Origin: JBBQHX01 sp035306065
Lineage (GTDB): Bacteria; Gemmatimonadota; Gemmatimonadetes; Gemmatimonadales; Gemmatimonadaceae
DNA length: 16,441 nucleotides
Assembly: GCA_035306065.1 (NCBI GenBank)
Contig: DATGOL010000010.1
Span: 1 to 16,441 of the forward strand
Direction: 5' to 3'
Made by a program: the position numbers and the translations under genes. A model generated the notes under the pieces. It saw only the letters and a program-made list of their open reading frames with translations, ran no database searches and was not told the origin of the DNA. Below are positions 7,490 through 16,441 of this stretch, piece by piece (position 1 is the stretch's first letter; every line of letters starts with the position of its first letter).

Positions 7490-7924
7490 ATGAACTTCCC
7501 CCTCGAGCATCACTTGTTTCTCGCCATTCAGCGCCTCGCCAGCCGCCTCGCTCAGCAGGTCGCCGACCTGCTCAAGGGGAAGGGGCTTTCCATGGCACAG
7601 TACAACGTGCTCCGGGTTCTGCGGGGCGCGGCCCGGAACGGAACGGAGCTGGCGTGCGGCGAGGTGGGTGACCGTCTCATCACCAAGGATCCCGACATGA
7701 CGCGGCTGCTCGACCGGCTCGAGAAGCAGGAGCTGGTAGCGCGGGCGCGCAGCACCGAGGATCGCCGAGTGGTGACGGTGAGCATTACCGGGAAGGGTTC
7801 GGAGCTGCTGGCGGAGCTGGATGAGCCCATGCTCGAACTCCACAAGGAGCAACTCGGTCACCTTGGCGAGGAGCGCGCCCGGGAGCTGCTGGAATTGTTG
7901 CAGGCCGCCACCGAACGACGCTGA
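7490..7924 (+). CDS. MarR family winged-helix transcriptional regulator
   Basis: This 144-residue regulator has the MarR order: an N-terminal dimerisation helix ('LEHHLFLAIQRLASRLAQQVADLL'), the winged helix ('LSMAQYNVLRVLRGA', 'LACGEVGDRLITKDPDMTRLLDRLEKQELVARARS'), the wing 'DRRVVTVSITGKGSELL' and a C-terminal dimerisation helix. MarR proteins usually repress neighbouring genes and release DNA on binding phenolic or oxidising compounds. A single Cys56 lies at the start of the DNA-binding helices and might be redox-responsive, but this is speculative. The frame is open to a GTG at 7427, which would add 21 residues unlike the family, so 7490 is preferred although it lacks a Shine-Dalgarno. 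The likely targets are doxX and the VOC gene downstream. Confidence 0.92.
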   Translation: MNFPLEHHLFLAIQRLASRLAQQVADLLKGKGLSMAQYNVLRVLRGAARNGTELACGEVGDRLITKDPDMTRLLDRLEKQELVARARSTEDRRVVTVSITGKGSELLAELDEPMLELHKEQLGHLGEERARELLELLQAATERR

Positions 7925-7932
7925 CGGCCACC

Positions 7933-7950
7933 ACTGCAGAAGGCTGCAGT
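7933..7950 (+). terminator. Small hairpin after marR
   Basis: ACTGCAG (7933-7939) and CTGCAGT (7944-7950) form a 7-bp stem with a 4-nt loop, 8 nt after the marR stop codon. It is followed by the mildly T-containing CCTGTTCTG and not by a clean T-run. It could attenuate read-through from marR into doxX. Confidence 0.35.
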
Positions 7951-7969
7951 CCTGTTCTGTCAATTACAC

Positions 7970-7980
7970 GTACTCAGTAC
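7970..7980 (+). promoter_or_regulatory. 11-bp palindrome GTACT-C-AGTAC before doxX
   Basis: This perfect 5-1-5 palindrome ends 9 nt before the doxX ATG at 7990. It has the same geometry as the palindrome before marR but a different sequence. It could be an operator. No Shine-Dalgarno is seen between it and the start codon. Confidence 0.35.
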
Positions 7981-7989
7981 AGTCTCACC

Positions 7990-8421
7990 ATGTCCATCAG
8001 GAAATTGATTAGCGCGCGTCCCACCGAGTCACAGCTGGGCATTGCGCTTGCATTGCTACGGGTCGTCGTCGGCGTGGTATTCGTGGCGCACGGCGCGCAG
8101 AAGCTGTTTGTGTACGGGCCGGAGATGGTAGGCCAGGGGTTCAGTCAGCTGGGGCTTCCGCTGCCGGAGCTTACGGCGTACCTGGTGTCGCTGGCTGAGT
8201 TTGGTGGCGGCATGATGCTGGTAGCCGGTATCCTCACGCGCCTCACGAGTGCGGTGTTGCTGCTGATCATGCTTGGAGCGGTGTTCGTAGCGCACCTGTC
8301 TCAGGGCTTCTTCATGCCTGACGGGTTCGAGTTTTCGATGGTGCTGGGGGCAGTCTCCGCGGCGCTGGCAATCATGGGCGCCGGGCGCTATTCCATGGAT
8401 CACGCGTTGACCAAGAGCTAG
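7990..8421 (+). CDS. DoxX family membrane protein
   Basis: This 143-residue protein has four predicted membrane helices and the DoxX signature 'ALALLRVVVGVVFVAHGAQKLF' at its N-terminus, followed by 'LPELTAYLVSLAEFGGGMMLVAGILTRLTS'. DoxX-type proteins, including Bacillus CatD, are small membrane redox-associated proteins whose exact activity is poorly defined; many are induced by quinone, catechol or sulfur stress. It starts 65 nt after marR, and only 3 nt separate its stop from the ATG of the VOC gene, so the two are surely co-translated. This arrangement, DoxX followed by an extradiol-dioxygenase-like VOC protein, is that of the catDE pair. Confidence 0.92.
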   Translation: MSIRKLISARPTESQLGIALALLRVVVGVVFVAHGAQKLFVYGPEMVGQGFSQLGLPLPELTAYLVSLAEFGGGMMLVAGILTRLTSAVLLLIMLGAVFVAHLSQGFFMPDGFEFSMVLGAVSAALAIMGAGRYSMDHALTKS

Positions 8422-8424
8422 GCG

Positions 8425-9324
8425 ATGACCACGAGCAGCCGCGGCACCGCGATCGGGATTGCGCCGAAGGGTTACAGACTTCCGCCGGAGTCGCATCCCG
8501 GCGCGGTGAGGCTGCAGGTGTCGGACGTTGATGCGTCGCTTCAGTACTACCGGCATGAACTGGGCTTCCGCCTGCTCGATCGCAAGGGCTCAGTCGTTAT
8601 GCTCGGCGCACAGCAAGGCGACGACGTACTCATAGAACTCCACGGCAAGCCCGGAGTTCGGCCCGTACCAAAACGCGGACTGCTCGGCCTCTACCACTTC
8701 GCTATCCTGCTGCCAGACAGGAAGTCGCTCGGCGCCTTTCTCACGCACATGTCCAGCCTGGGGCACCGATTGGGCATGTCTGACCATCACGTGAGCGAAG
8801 CACTGTACACGAGCGATCCCGACGGGCTCGGAATCGAGATTTATGCGGATCGCGCACGGGATGAATGGAAGGTCGATCCCAACGGCCAGGTGTTCATGGT
8901 CACCGAGACGCTGGACGTGAACGGGCTCCTGGAGGCAACCGGAGACACACCTTGGCGCGGCATGCCGGCGGGAACACGCATCGGGCATGTGCACCTGCAC
9001 GTAGGTGACCTGGCGTTAGCAGACGCCTACTACCACAATGGACTCGGGTTCGATCGCATCGTGTGGGGCTATCCGGGCGCGCTGTTCCTGTCTGCAGGCG
9101 GCTATCATCACCACGTGGGAACGAACACCTGGGCCGCCGCGCAGCCGGCAGCGAACGAACAGGATGCACAGCTGCTGGAATGGGAACTCAAGGTTCCTGC
9201 AGCGACAGATGTGGAGCAGGCGGCTGCAAGCCTGGAGCAGGGCGGGTACGAGGTTGCTCGTGAGGCCGGCAGTGCCATCTCGCGAGACCCCTGGGGAACT
9301 GCCGTGAGGATCGTGCCTGCCTGA
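8425..9324 (+). CDS. Two-domain VOC protein, CatE/MhqO-like extradiol dioxygenase
   Basis: This 299-residue protein contains two vicinal-oxygen-chelate modules, about residues 25-145 and 185-299. Each begins with a beta-strand and 'D-x-x-YY...LGF' motif ('SDVDASLQYYRHELGF', 'GDLALADAYYHNGLGF'). The second module has the metal-ligand candidates: His188/His190 in 'IGHVHLHVGDL', the His cluster in 'AGGYHHHVGTNTW' (228-230), and Glu252/Glu254 in 'LLEWEL'. 'GGYHHH.G.NTW' is very characteristic of the CatE/MhqO group, which opens catecholic rings or removes quinone precursors with Fe(II). The gene directly follows doxX and lies near a MarR regulator, which supports a catechol/quinone detoxification unit. 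The substrate is not known. Glyoxalase I or a fosfomycin-type enzyme is less likely because of the two-domain layout. Confidence 0.9.
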   Translation: MTTSSRGTAIGIAPKGYRLPPESHPGAVRLQVSDVDASLQYYRHELGFRLLDRKGSVVMLGAQQGDDVLIELHGKPGVRPVPKRGLLGLYHFAILLPDRKSLGAFLTHMSSLGHRLGMSDHHVSEALYTSDPDGLGIEIYADRARDEWKVDPNGQVFMVTETLDVNGLLEATGDTPWRGMPAGTRIGHVHLHVGDLALADAYYHNGLGFDRIVWGYPGALFLSAGGYHHHVGTNTWAAAQPAANEQDAQLLEWELKVPAATDVEQAAASLEQGGYEVAREAGSAISRDPWGTAVRIVPA

Positions 9325-9334
9325 CGCCGTGATC

Positions 9335-9351
9335 ACGCCTGCAGCAGGCGT
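9335..9351 (+). terminator. Hairpin after the VOC gene
   Basis: ACGCCTG (9335-9341) and CAGGCGT (9345-9351) form a 7-bp stem with a 3-nt loop, 10 nt after the VOC stop codon. CACGC/GCGTG pairing just outside may extend it. No T-run follows. It probably marks the end of the marR-doxX-VOC unit. Confidence 0.45.
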
Positions 9352-9442
9352 TGCGTGAAAGTGGCGCGCGCCCGGCCAAGGCCCGTTAAGCGCTCCGCGA
9401 TATCAACCATGAAGCCGTAGAACCATTCATCGGAGCTGCCGA

Positions 9443-9925
9443 ATGTTCGATTGGATCATGTGGGACGGCAACGCTGCGATCGGTGTCTTCATCCGCATAC
9501 TCATCTCGTTCCTGCTCGCCCTGCCGATCGGCTGGGAGCGGGAGCGTAATGCGCGTTCACTCGGGCTCCGCACGTTTCCGCTGGTTGCAGTTGCCAGCAC
9601 GGCATACCTCACGATAGCAGAGGAGCTTTTCGTTCAGTCGCAGGATGCACAGTCGCGCGTGCTGCAGGGGCTGATGGCCGGTATCGGATTCATAGGCGGG
9701 GGTGCAATACTCAAGCGCAATGATTCTACCGTGGAAGGAACGGCCACTGCCGCGGGGGTATGGGCCACGGGCGCGCTCGGAGCGAGCGTTGCCTACGGAC
9801 GGCTGGACATTGCACTGGCCATCTCGCTGATCACCTTTTTCACATTCGGGTTCATCACCCCGCTCAAGCAGGCGATAGACAGGCAGCGCGAGGAGAGCGG
9901 CAAGGGCGGGAACTACGATGCCTGA
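9443..9925 (+). CDS. MgtC/SapB family membrane protein (short form)
   Basis: This 160-residue membrane protein carries the MgtC/SapB core: 'FIRILISFLLALPIGWERE' at the N-terminus, 'LGLRTFPLVAVASTAYLTIAEE', then 'QGLMAGIGFIGGGAILKR' and 'VEGTATAAGVWATGALGASVAYGRLDIAL'. About five membrane helices are visible. It lacks the soluble C-terminal domain of Salmonella MgtC, as many short homologues do. Family members are linked to growth at low magnesium and to acid or phosphate homeostasis, some through the F-type ATPase; no transport activity is proven. GGAG at 9432-9435 precedes ATG 9443 by 7 nt. Its last 8 bp overlap the next gene (ATGCCTGA), so it is translationally coupled to the FAD oxidoreductase, an unusual pairing with no obvious functional link. 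Confidence 0.9.
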   Translation: MFDWIMWDGNAAIGVFIRILISFLLALPIGWERERNARSLGLRTFPLVAVASTAYLTIAEELFVQSQDAQSRVLQGLMAGIGFIGGGAILKRNDSTVEGTATAAGVWATGALGASVAYGRLDIALAISLITFFTFGFITPLKQAIDRQREESGKGGNYDA

Positions 9926-10991
9926 GAACCTGCCGGTCTGGGACGACGAAAGCTGGCGGCCGCTTCCCGAACTTCGCGAAGACGTGACCGCGGATGTCTG
10001 CGTGATCGGGCTGGGCGGCACGGGTCTGACTGGCGTGGAGACGCTCGTGCAGGGCGGACACACCGTTGTCGGCATCGATGCTTCGGATGTGGGAGCCGGT
10101 GCCGCAGGGCGCAACGGAGGTTTTCTGCTGGCCGGCCTTGCTGCGGCCCACCACGACGCTGTTGCGGCGCACGGTCGCGAGCTTGTGGACCAGCTTTATC
10201 GCGACACCATGCTGGAGCTGGATCGCATCTTCGCCGACATGCCTCACGTGGCACGACGAACCGGCTCGCTTCGCATTGCCGCGAGCGCCGGTGAGGAAGC
10301 GGACTGCGAGCGTCAGCTGATTTCCATGCGCGAGAGCGGCCTGCCGGTGGAGCCTTACGACGGACCGGAGGGACGCGGGCTGCTGATCCCGACGGACGGC
10401 GTGTTTCACCCGCTGGAGCGATGCAGGGTGCTCGCCAGGCGTGGACTCGAGGGTGGCGCGCGACTGTACGGGAACACGCCCGCGCTGGATGTGCTGCCGG
10501 GAGAGGTTCGCACGCCTCACGCCACGGTAAGCTGCGACCGCGTGCTCGTTGCGGTGGACGGCAGGCTGGAACTGCTACTTCCGGAACTTGCGGGCGAGGT
10601 GAGAACCGCGCGTTTGCAGATGCTCGCGACTGCGCCGCTGAATCGCCGGCTGAGTGACCGCGCGGTGTACGTGCGGTATGGCTACGAGTACTGGCAGCAG
10701 CTGCCGGACGGTCGCGTTGCCTTAGGCGGTTTCCGCGATCGCGGCGGTGAGGCCGAATGGACGCCTGACACGCGGCCGAGTGATGTGGTGCAGAGTGAGC
10801 TCGAGTGCTACCTGCGTAATCACATGCAGGTAAGCGAGCCCATCACGCACCGCTGGGCGGCGTCAGTCGGATTTACGAGAAGCGGACTTCCGTGGAATGC
10901 CGAAGTGCGCCCACGTGTGTGGGCGCTTGGCGGCTACAGCGGAACTGGAAATGTGATGGGCACGATGCTCGCCCGCCGGCTTGCCTGGTGA
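9918..10991 (+). CDS. FAD-dependent oxidoreductase of the DAO (D-amino acid oxidase-like) family
   Basis: This 357-residue flavoprotein has the N-terminal Rossmann motif 'VCVIGLGGTGLTGVETL' (about 28-44), the acidic residue ending strand 2 in 'VVGIDA', and the DAO-family 'GAAGRNGGFLLAG' loop. A substrate-domain strand block sits at about 250-280 ('YEYWQQLPDGRVALGGFRD') and the FAD-binding 'VWALGGYSGTGNVMGTMLARRLAW' at the C-terminus. The pattern resembles glycine/sarcosine oxidases and gamma-glutamylputrescine oxidases, which oxidise a C-N bond of an amino acid or amine. It is somewhat shorter than most, with an abbreviated middle section. The start overlaps the end of the MgtC gene by 8 bp. 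No amine transporter or polyamine gene is nearby to narrow the substrate. Confidence 0.88.
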   Translation: MPENLPVWDDESWRPLPELREDVTADVCVIGLGGTGLTGVETLVQGGHTVVGIDASDVGAGAAGRNGGFLLAGLAAAHHDAVAAHGRELVDQLYRDTMLELDRIFADMPHVARRTGSLRIAASAGEEADCERQLISMRESGLPVEPYDGPEGRGLLIPTDGVFHPLERCRVLARRGLEGGARLYGNTPALDVLPGEVRTPHATVSCDRVLVAVDGRLELLLPELAGEVRTARLQMLATAPLNRRLSDRAVYVRYGYEYWQQLPDGRVALGGFRDRGGEAEWTPDTRPSDVVQSELECYLRNHMQVSEPITHRWAASVGFTRSGLPWNAEVRPRVWALGGYSGTGNVMGTMLARRLAW

Positions 10992-11028
10992 GGCATGGCA
11001 TCCGGTAGTCGGGCTGAACTATCGGGAG

Positions 11029-11056
11029 CTGCAGTGGCAACGAGCGGCCGCTGCAG
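11029..11056. terminator. Hairpin between convergent genes
   Basis: CTGCAGTGG (11029-11037) and CCGCTGCAG (11048-11056) pair over 9 bp with one U-G wobble in the plus-strand RNA, around a 10-nt loop. It lies in the 67-bp gap between the FAD gene and the convergent hypothetical gene, so it could end transcription from both sides. No T-run is present. Confidence 0.4.
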
Positions 11057-11058
11057 TC

Positions 11059-11514
11059 TTACTCCGGAACAGTCTGCAGCAGTCCGCGGCAGTAGCTGAC
11101 AACGGCGTCCATGTGGAGCAGTGCGTCTTCCTGGCGCCACTTGAAGTCGCCGTCTTCCTGCTCGACGGGCAGAAGCGTGATGGACTGACGAGCCTGCGGA
11201 GCCACGTGTCCCTGCGGAGGCGCTCCGGGCACGGCGATTACGCCATCCCAGGCGATCACGAGAATCTCGCCAAGCGCCTCTTCGGCCGGACGTGCCGGGA
11301 ACCAGGACACGCTCACGGCGGTGTCTTCTCCCTGGAGGATGCAGCGTGCCGGCCACCTGTGCACGCTCACAGCGGCGCCAGCCGTTTCACGGCGCTGCGG
11401 AGGACGCTCGGGCGCCAGTTCGTCCAGAAGGCGTACCACCTCTCGCTGCACCGCGGCGCGCTGCTTCGAAGTGAAATGGTCGGCAACGGTTGCGGCCCGT
11501 TCCTGCTCTAGCAT
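11059..11514 (-). CDS. Conserved-looking hypothetical protein (151 aa)
   Basis: I do not recognise the family. It is judged real because ATG 11514 is preceded by AAGGAG (11526-11521 on this strand) at a 6-nt gap, and because the composition is that of a folded soluble protein. The N-terminal helix is 'ADHFTSKQRAAVQREVVRLLDEL'. A beta-rich centre follows ('AGAAVSVHRWPARCILQGEDTAVSVSWFP', 'GEILVIAWDGVIAVPG'), and the C-terminal helix is 'QEDALLHMDAVVSYCRGLLQT'. There is no signal peptide or membrane segment. It is convergent with the FAD gene and divergent from the Ser/Thr kinase, sharing a 231-bp upstream region with the latter. A kinase-related function cannot be claimed from position alone. 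Confidence 0.75.
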   Translation of the reverse strand: MLEQERAATVADHFTSKQRAAVQREVVRLLDELAPERPPQRRETAGAAVSVHRWPARCILQGEDTAVSVSWFPARPAEEALGEILVIAWDGVIAVPGAPPQGHVAPQARQSITLLPVEQEDGDFKWRQEDALLHMDAVVSYCRGLLQTVPE

Positions 11515-11520
11515 TCAACT

Positions 11521-11548
11521 CTCCTTACTCGGATGAACGAAATATAAC
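11521..11548 (-). promoter_or_regulatory. Ribosome-binding site and possible -10 of the hypothetical gene
   Basis: On the minus strand AAGGAG (11526-11521) is the ribosome-binding site. About 15 nt upstream, GTTATATTT (11548-11540) is the only AT-rich patch in the divergent spacer and could be a -10 element. No -35 is recognisable. If it is the -10, the leader would be very short. Confidence 0.4.
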
Positions 11549-11745
11549 AGGGGGCCGCTCGTCGGGCGCTTTCTGTGTTCGTGGAGCGCTTCTTCGCGGC
11601 GACGGTCTGCCTCGGCCTTGCCCGCGCATTCTCGCAAACGGTACGTGGCACGAGTTGTCGCCCGCTGAGGCGGAGGAGCGCATTACGCTCTGGCATCTGG
11701 CGCGAACCCGTTGCATCTTGATGGTCTACCCTCGTCCGAGAGTCG

Positions 11746-14289
<2,544 letters not shown>

Positions 14290-14303
14290 GCCAGCACGAA
14301 CAA

Positions 14304-14401
14304 AGGGGCGCCGGGGGTCTCGCGCACGGCCCCTGACATCGTCATGTTGAGGCGCGCCGATTGAGGGCGCGCTCTGGAGTGGCGTCTGACGAAGCTGTCA
14401 G
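14304..14401 (+). terminator. Cluster of hairpins after the kinase gene
   Basis: Several inverted repeats fill the 173-bp gap. They are AGGGGC/GCCCCT (14304-14309, 14329-14334), TGAC-ATC-GTCA (14334-14344), GCGCGCC/GGCGCGC (14352-14358, 14366-14372, 7-nt loop) and CTGAC/GTCAG (14386-14390, 14397-14401). None has a T-run. Together they probably end the kinase transcript. No convincing promoter for the downstream lipoprotein gene was found here. Confidence 0.4.
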
Positions 14402-14462
14402 GTAGCGCCCGGGGAGGGGATGTGCAAAGTCTCGTAAGTGTGGCCGACGCCACGGGGTTCAC

Positions 14463-15812
14463 ATGAAGCGCCTTGGAGTTGCAGGATTGTTGGCTGCAGT
14501 GATGCTTGCGGCTGCGTGTTCGGACGAGCAGCCAACGGCCCCCGAAAATGCAGCATTGGATCCGCAGTTCAGTTTTTCATCGTCTCACTCCCGCTCCTGC
14601 AGTCCGCATGCTGCCAGGTATGCCGCGCGTGACTTTTTCAAGTCGAAGCACGATCCGATTTTCGAGATCCTCGAGGATCAGTGGAGAGCATACCGCCAAG
14701 GTTACGAGAAGTCTGCACGTGAGCATGGTTTCGACGCATTGCGGGAGATTGCGGAAGCGCGCGGAACGTCTCGTCAGGCAGGCGACGGCGAGGACGGGAA
14801 CAAGCTCACCCGCGCGATAATCGGCTGCATGGCATTGGGTGCCCTGCCCGTCGATTTCAGCGTGGCAAGCGCGATAGACAACGGACTGTTCGAAGTACGT
14901 GGTGGAGCGGACGATGAAGCGGGTGCTGCACTGGCCTTCATCGCTGGCCCGTCTTCAGCAGTGGAGCCGCCCACCATCTGGGGCGTTGAGTCATCCAATG
15001 GCTGGAATGCCATTTACAGGAAGAAGAGCTCGCGGTACCTGGTTTACGGTGCGCCGCGGCCGGTAAGCAGCTTCACGCTCGAGCCGGCTGCAGTGGATCC
15101 TAACGACGTCGCATACACGGGCTTCGATATTTCCACCTTCCCTGCCACACCAGGGTTGAAGGTGACGGAGCCGTGGCGCATCGGCATCTGCATCGAGGCA
15201 CAGAGCGGAAATGTGTCGAATCGCATCCTGCACGAGGAGGGTGAAGATGAAGTTGTGCTCGCGCTTTCACCGCTCACGTTCTGCGACGACGCCGTTGCGG
15301 TGATCGATTCGCGCACGCGGCCTGCGTACCGGCAGCTTGCATCACGCGCCCTGTCGTTCCTGGCACCGCCGGCAGCACATGCGTGGTTCCTGGGTGGCGT
15401 GGGCGGCCTCACGAGCTCGCTGAGCCCGCTCGGCCCGGTTTCGGTTGACATCTCGGAAGGGAAGACGGAGTTCCTGTCCCAGCCCACGCAGCCCGCGTTG
15501 GGCAAAAAGGGAAAGAAACCGGCAAAGATCACGGCCGGTTCAAGGTTCCCCGTGGAGATGCGAGTGACCACAGCGAACGGCACCCCGGTGGAAGGCGTAC
15601 GTGTGAACCTCTCCATTGATCGGAACAAGGGCATTCCTGCAGGCGCTGTGCTGCTGGGCACGACAACCGGCCTCACCGACCGTAATGGCGTGGTGGAGCT
15701 CATGGTGTCCATCAGCAAGCCGGGCGGTTACAGGATTGCCGCGGTTCCCGTGCTGGGTGGCATGGAAGGCAATCCGTTGCTGACGGAGTTGTTTACCGTA
15801 AGCAAGAAGTAG
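14463..15812 (+). CDS. Secreted lipoprotein with C-terminal Ig-like domain, function unknown
   Basis: This 449-residue protein begins with a signal sequence ending 'MLAAACSDEQPTAP', so Cys19 is the likely lipidated residue and the acidic/Pro tail a surface linker. Residues about 50-105 are helical and charged ('FFKSKHDPIFEILEDQWRAYRQGYEKSAREHGFDALREIAEARG'). The middle (about 125-330) is beta-rich with a few cysteines that could form disulfides. The last 90 residues ('ITAGSRFPVEMRVTTANGTPVEGVRVNLSIDR... TGLTDRNGVVELMVSISKPGGYRIAAVP') have the layout of a Big_1/bacterial Ig-like domain. I do not recognise the middle domain. The start is the ATG giving a normal signal sequence; the ribosome-binding site is weak. 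It stands alone, 173 nt after the kinase and convergent with the histidine kinase. Confidence 0.85.
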   Translation: MKRLGVAGLLAAVMLAAACSDEQPTAPENAALDPQFSFSSSHSRSCSPHAARYAARDFFKSKHDPIFEILEDQWRAYRQGYEKSAREHGFDALREIAEARGTSRQAGDGEDGNKLTRAIIGCMALGALPVDFSVASAIDNGLFEVRGGADDEAGAALAFIAGPSSAVEPPTIWGVESSNGWNAIYRKKSSRYLVYGAPRPVSSFTLEPAAVDPNDVAYTGFDISTFPATPGLKVTEPWRIGICIEAQSGNVSNRILHEEGEDEVVLALSPLTFCDDAVAVIDSRTRPAYRQLASRALSFLAPPAAHAWFLGGVGGLTSSLSPLGPVSVDISEGKTEFLSQPTQPALGKKGKKPAKITAGSRFPVEMRVTTANGTPVEGVRVNLSIDRNKGIPAGAVLLGTTTGLTDRNGVVELMVSISKPGGYRIAAVPVLGGMEGNPLLTELFTVSKK

Positions 15813-15823
15813 CGTCGTAACGG

Positions 15824-15858
15824 GTGACGTCAGGCACCATGACGGTGCCTGACGTCAC
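15824..15858. terminator. 15-bp perfect hairpin, bidirectional terminator between convergent genes
   Basis: GTGACGTCAGGCACC (15824-15838) and GGTGCCTGACGTCAC (15844-15858) form a perfect 15-bp stem with a 5-nt loop, 12 nt after the lipoprotein stop. The right arm contains the stop codon of the minus-strand histidine kinase (15857-15855). No T-run follows on either strand. A further palindrome AGGCCGGCCT begins at 15859. Confidence 0.75.
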
Positions 15859-16441
15859 AGGCCGGCCTGAACGGTGGGTAGCGAGAGAACGAACTCCGAA
15901 CCGACGTCCATTTCGCTGCGGGCAACGAGGTCGCCATTCATGCTGCGCGCCAGGTCGCGGCTGATTGCAAGGCCCAGCCCCGTTCCCTCCACGGGATGGT
16001 TGAGCGCACGCCCAACCTGCACGAACGGCTGGAAGATCGACTCCAGGTGCTCCGCCGGAATCCCTATTCCGTTGTCAGCAACGCGAATCTCCACCAGGTC
16101 GCGACCGTGGGCATTCACCGAACGTGAGGCGGACATCTCGATCGTTCCGCCATCGCTCGTGAACTTGGACGAATTCGACAGCAGGTTCAGAAGTATCTGC
16201 TGCAGCTTCTCCTCGTCCGCATAGGCAACCAGTTCAGCGGTACAAGGTGCAACCACCAGGGAAAAGTTCTTGGCGCGAAGCTGCGGCATAATGAGGGTTT
16301 CCACGCTGGCAAGCGCGTCGCGAACACACACCTCGCCGAGGGTAAGGCGCACCGAACCCGTCTCCACCCGCGCGTAGTTCAGGAGCTCGTCAATCAGTCG
16401 CAGCAGATGCTTCTGGCTTCGGCGCAGCCGTTCGAGGTCTT
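15855..16441 (-). CDS. Sensor histidine kinase, C-terminal part (5' end beyond the window)
   Basis: The minus-strand frame is open to the right edge. Just inside the edge it reads 'DLERLRRSQKHLLRLIDELLNYARVETG', the second helix of a HisKA dimerisation domain; the phosphorylated His lies outside the window. A complete HATPase_c domain follows: N box 'QQILLNLLSNSSKFT', G1 'DNGIGIP', F box 'FQPFVQ' and G2 'GTGLGLAIS', ending 'GSEFVLSLPTVQAGL' with no receiver or other domain after it. It autophosphorylates and signals to a response regulator that is not in this window. A GTG at 16367 could be mistaken for a start, but coding clearly continues upstream. Its stop codon lies in the shared hairpin with the convergent lipoprotein gene. 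Confidence 0.95.
   Translation of the reverse strand, partial: DLERLRRSQKHLLRLIDELLNYARVETGSVRLTLGEVCVRDALASVETLIMPQLRAKNFSLVVAPCTAELVAYADEEKLQQILLNLLSNSSKFTSDGGTIEMSASRSVNAHGRDLVEIRVADNGIGIPAEHLESIFQPFVQVGRALNHPVEGTGLGLAISRDLARSMNGDLVARSEMDVGSEFVLSLPTVQAGL

Noticed and set aside
11646..11661. Sigma-54-like TGGCAC...GC before the Ser/Thr kinase
   Set aside because: The spacing between GG and GC is 11 nt, not 10, and the TTGC half is not matched.
14420..14437. Tiny open frame (ATG, five codons, TAA) behind a GGGGAGGGG run, as a leader peptide of the lipoprotein gene
   Set aside because: The purine run touches the ATG with almost no spacer, and the frame has no regulatory codon pattern; it is most likely chance.

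Overview
The window is a GC-rich bacterial chromosome segment, most likely from Gemmatimonadota or a close relative. This assignment is inferred. It rests on a very long Ser/Thr kinase with a TolB-like sensor half and an N-terminus of the form 'VDRLQ..LGDHYTVEREIGRGGMATVFLARD', which is typical of that phylum, together with a NirK of the class seen in it and several Ala-rich lipoproteins ending in 'AAC'. No rRNA, tRNA, CRISPR array, insertion sequence or integrase was found. The layout looks like ordinary, tightly packed chromosome.

Layout, left to right. (1) The tail of an unidentified gene (2-121), then 275 bp of non-coding DNA with a strong hairpin and a heptamer tandem repeat. (2) A two-gene ABC-2 exporter (397-2422) with overlapping ORFs, followed by a second, different heptamer repeat and a 12-bp GC hairpin. 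(3) A denitrification cluster (2701-6783): a lipoprotein copper nitrite reductase NirK, the FGE-fold protein NirV, a SCO-type copper chaperone lipoprotein, and an alginate-export-type outer-membrane beta-barrel that overlaps the SCO gene by 4 bp. A DinB-fold protein follows (6847-7362). (4) A MarR regulator, a DoxX membrane protein and a two-domain VOC/extradiol-dioxygenase-like enzyme (7490-9324), resembling catechol/quinone-stress loci. (5) A short MgtC/SapB membrane protein overlapping an FAD amine/amino-acid oxidoreductase (9443-10991). (6) A convergent small hypothetical gene on the minus strand, divergent from the 847-residue transmembrane Ser/Thr kinase (11746-14289). (7) A secreted lipoprotein with a C-terminal Ig-like domain (14463-15812), converging through a 15-bp perfect hairpin on the C-terminal part of a sensor histidine kinase that runs off the right edge (15855-16441, minus).

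How the genes work together (inference). NirK needs copper. A thiol-type SCO chaperone and NirV are plausible maturation or accessory factors, and the co-transcribed barrel could admit substrate or hold the lipoprotein complex at the outer membrane. The most notable non-coding features are two unrelated 7-bp tandem repeats flanking the ABC operon, one of them lying where its ribosome-binding site should be. Others are a 12-bp/41-nt-loop inverted repeat between nirK and nirV, a 39-bp x 3 in-frame minisatellite in the barrel gene, and two 11-bp palindromes in front of marR and doxX.
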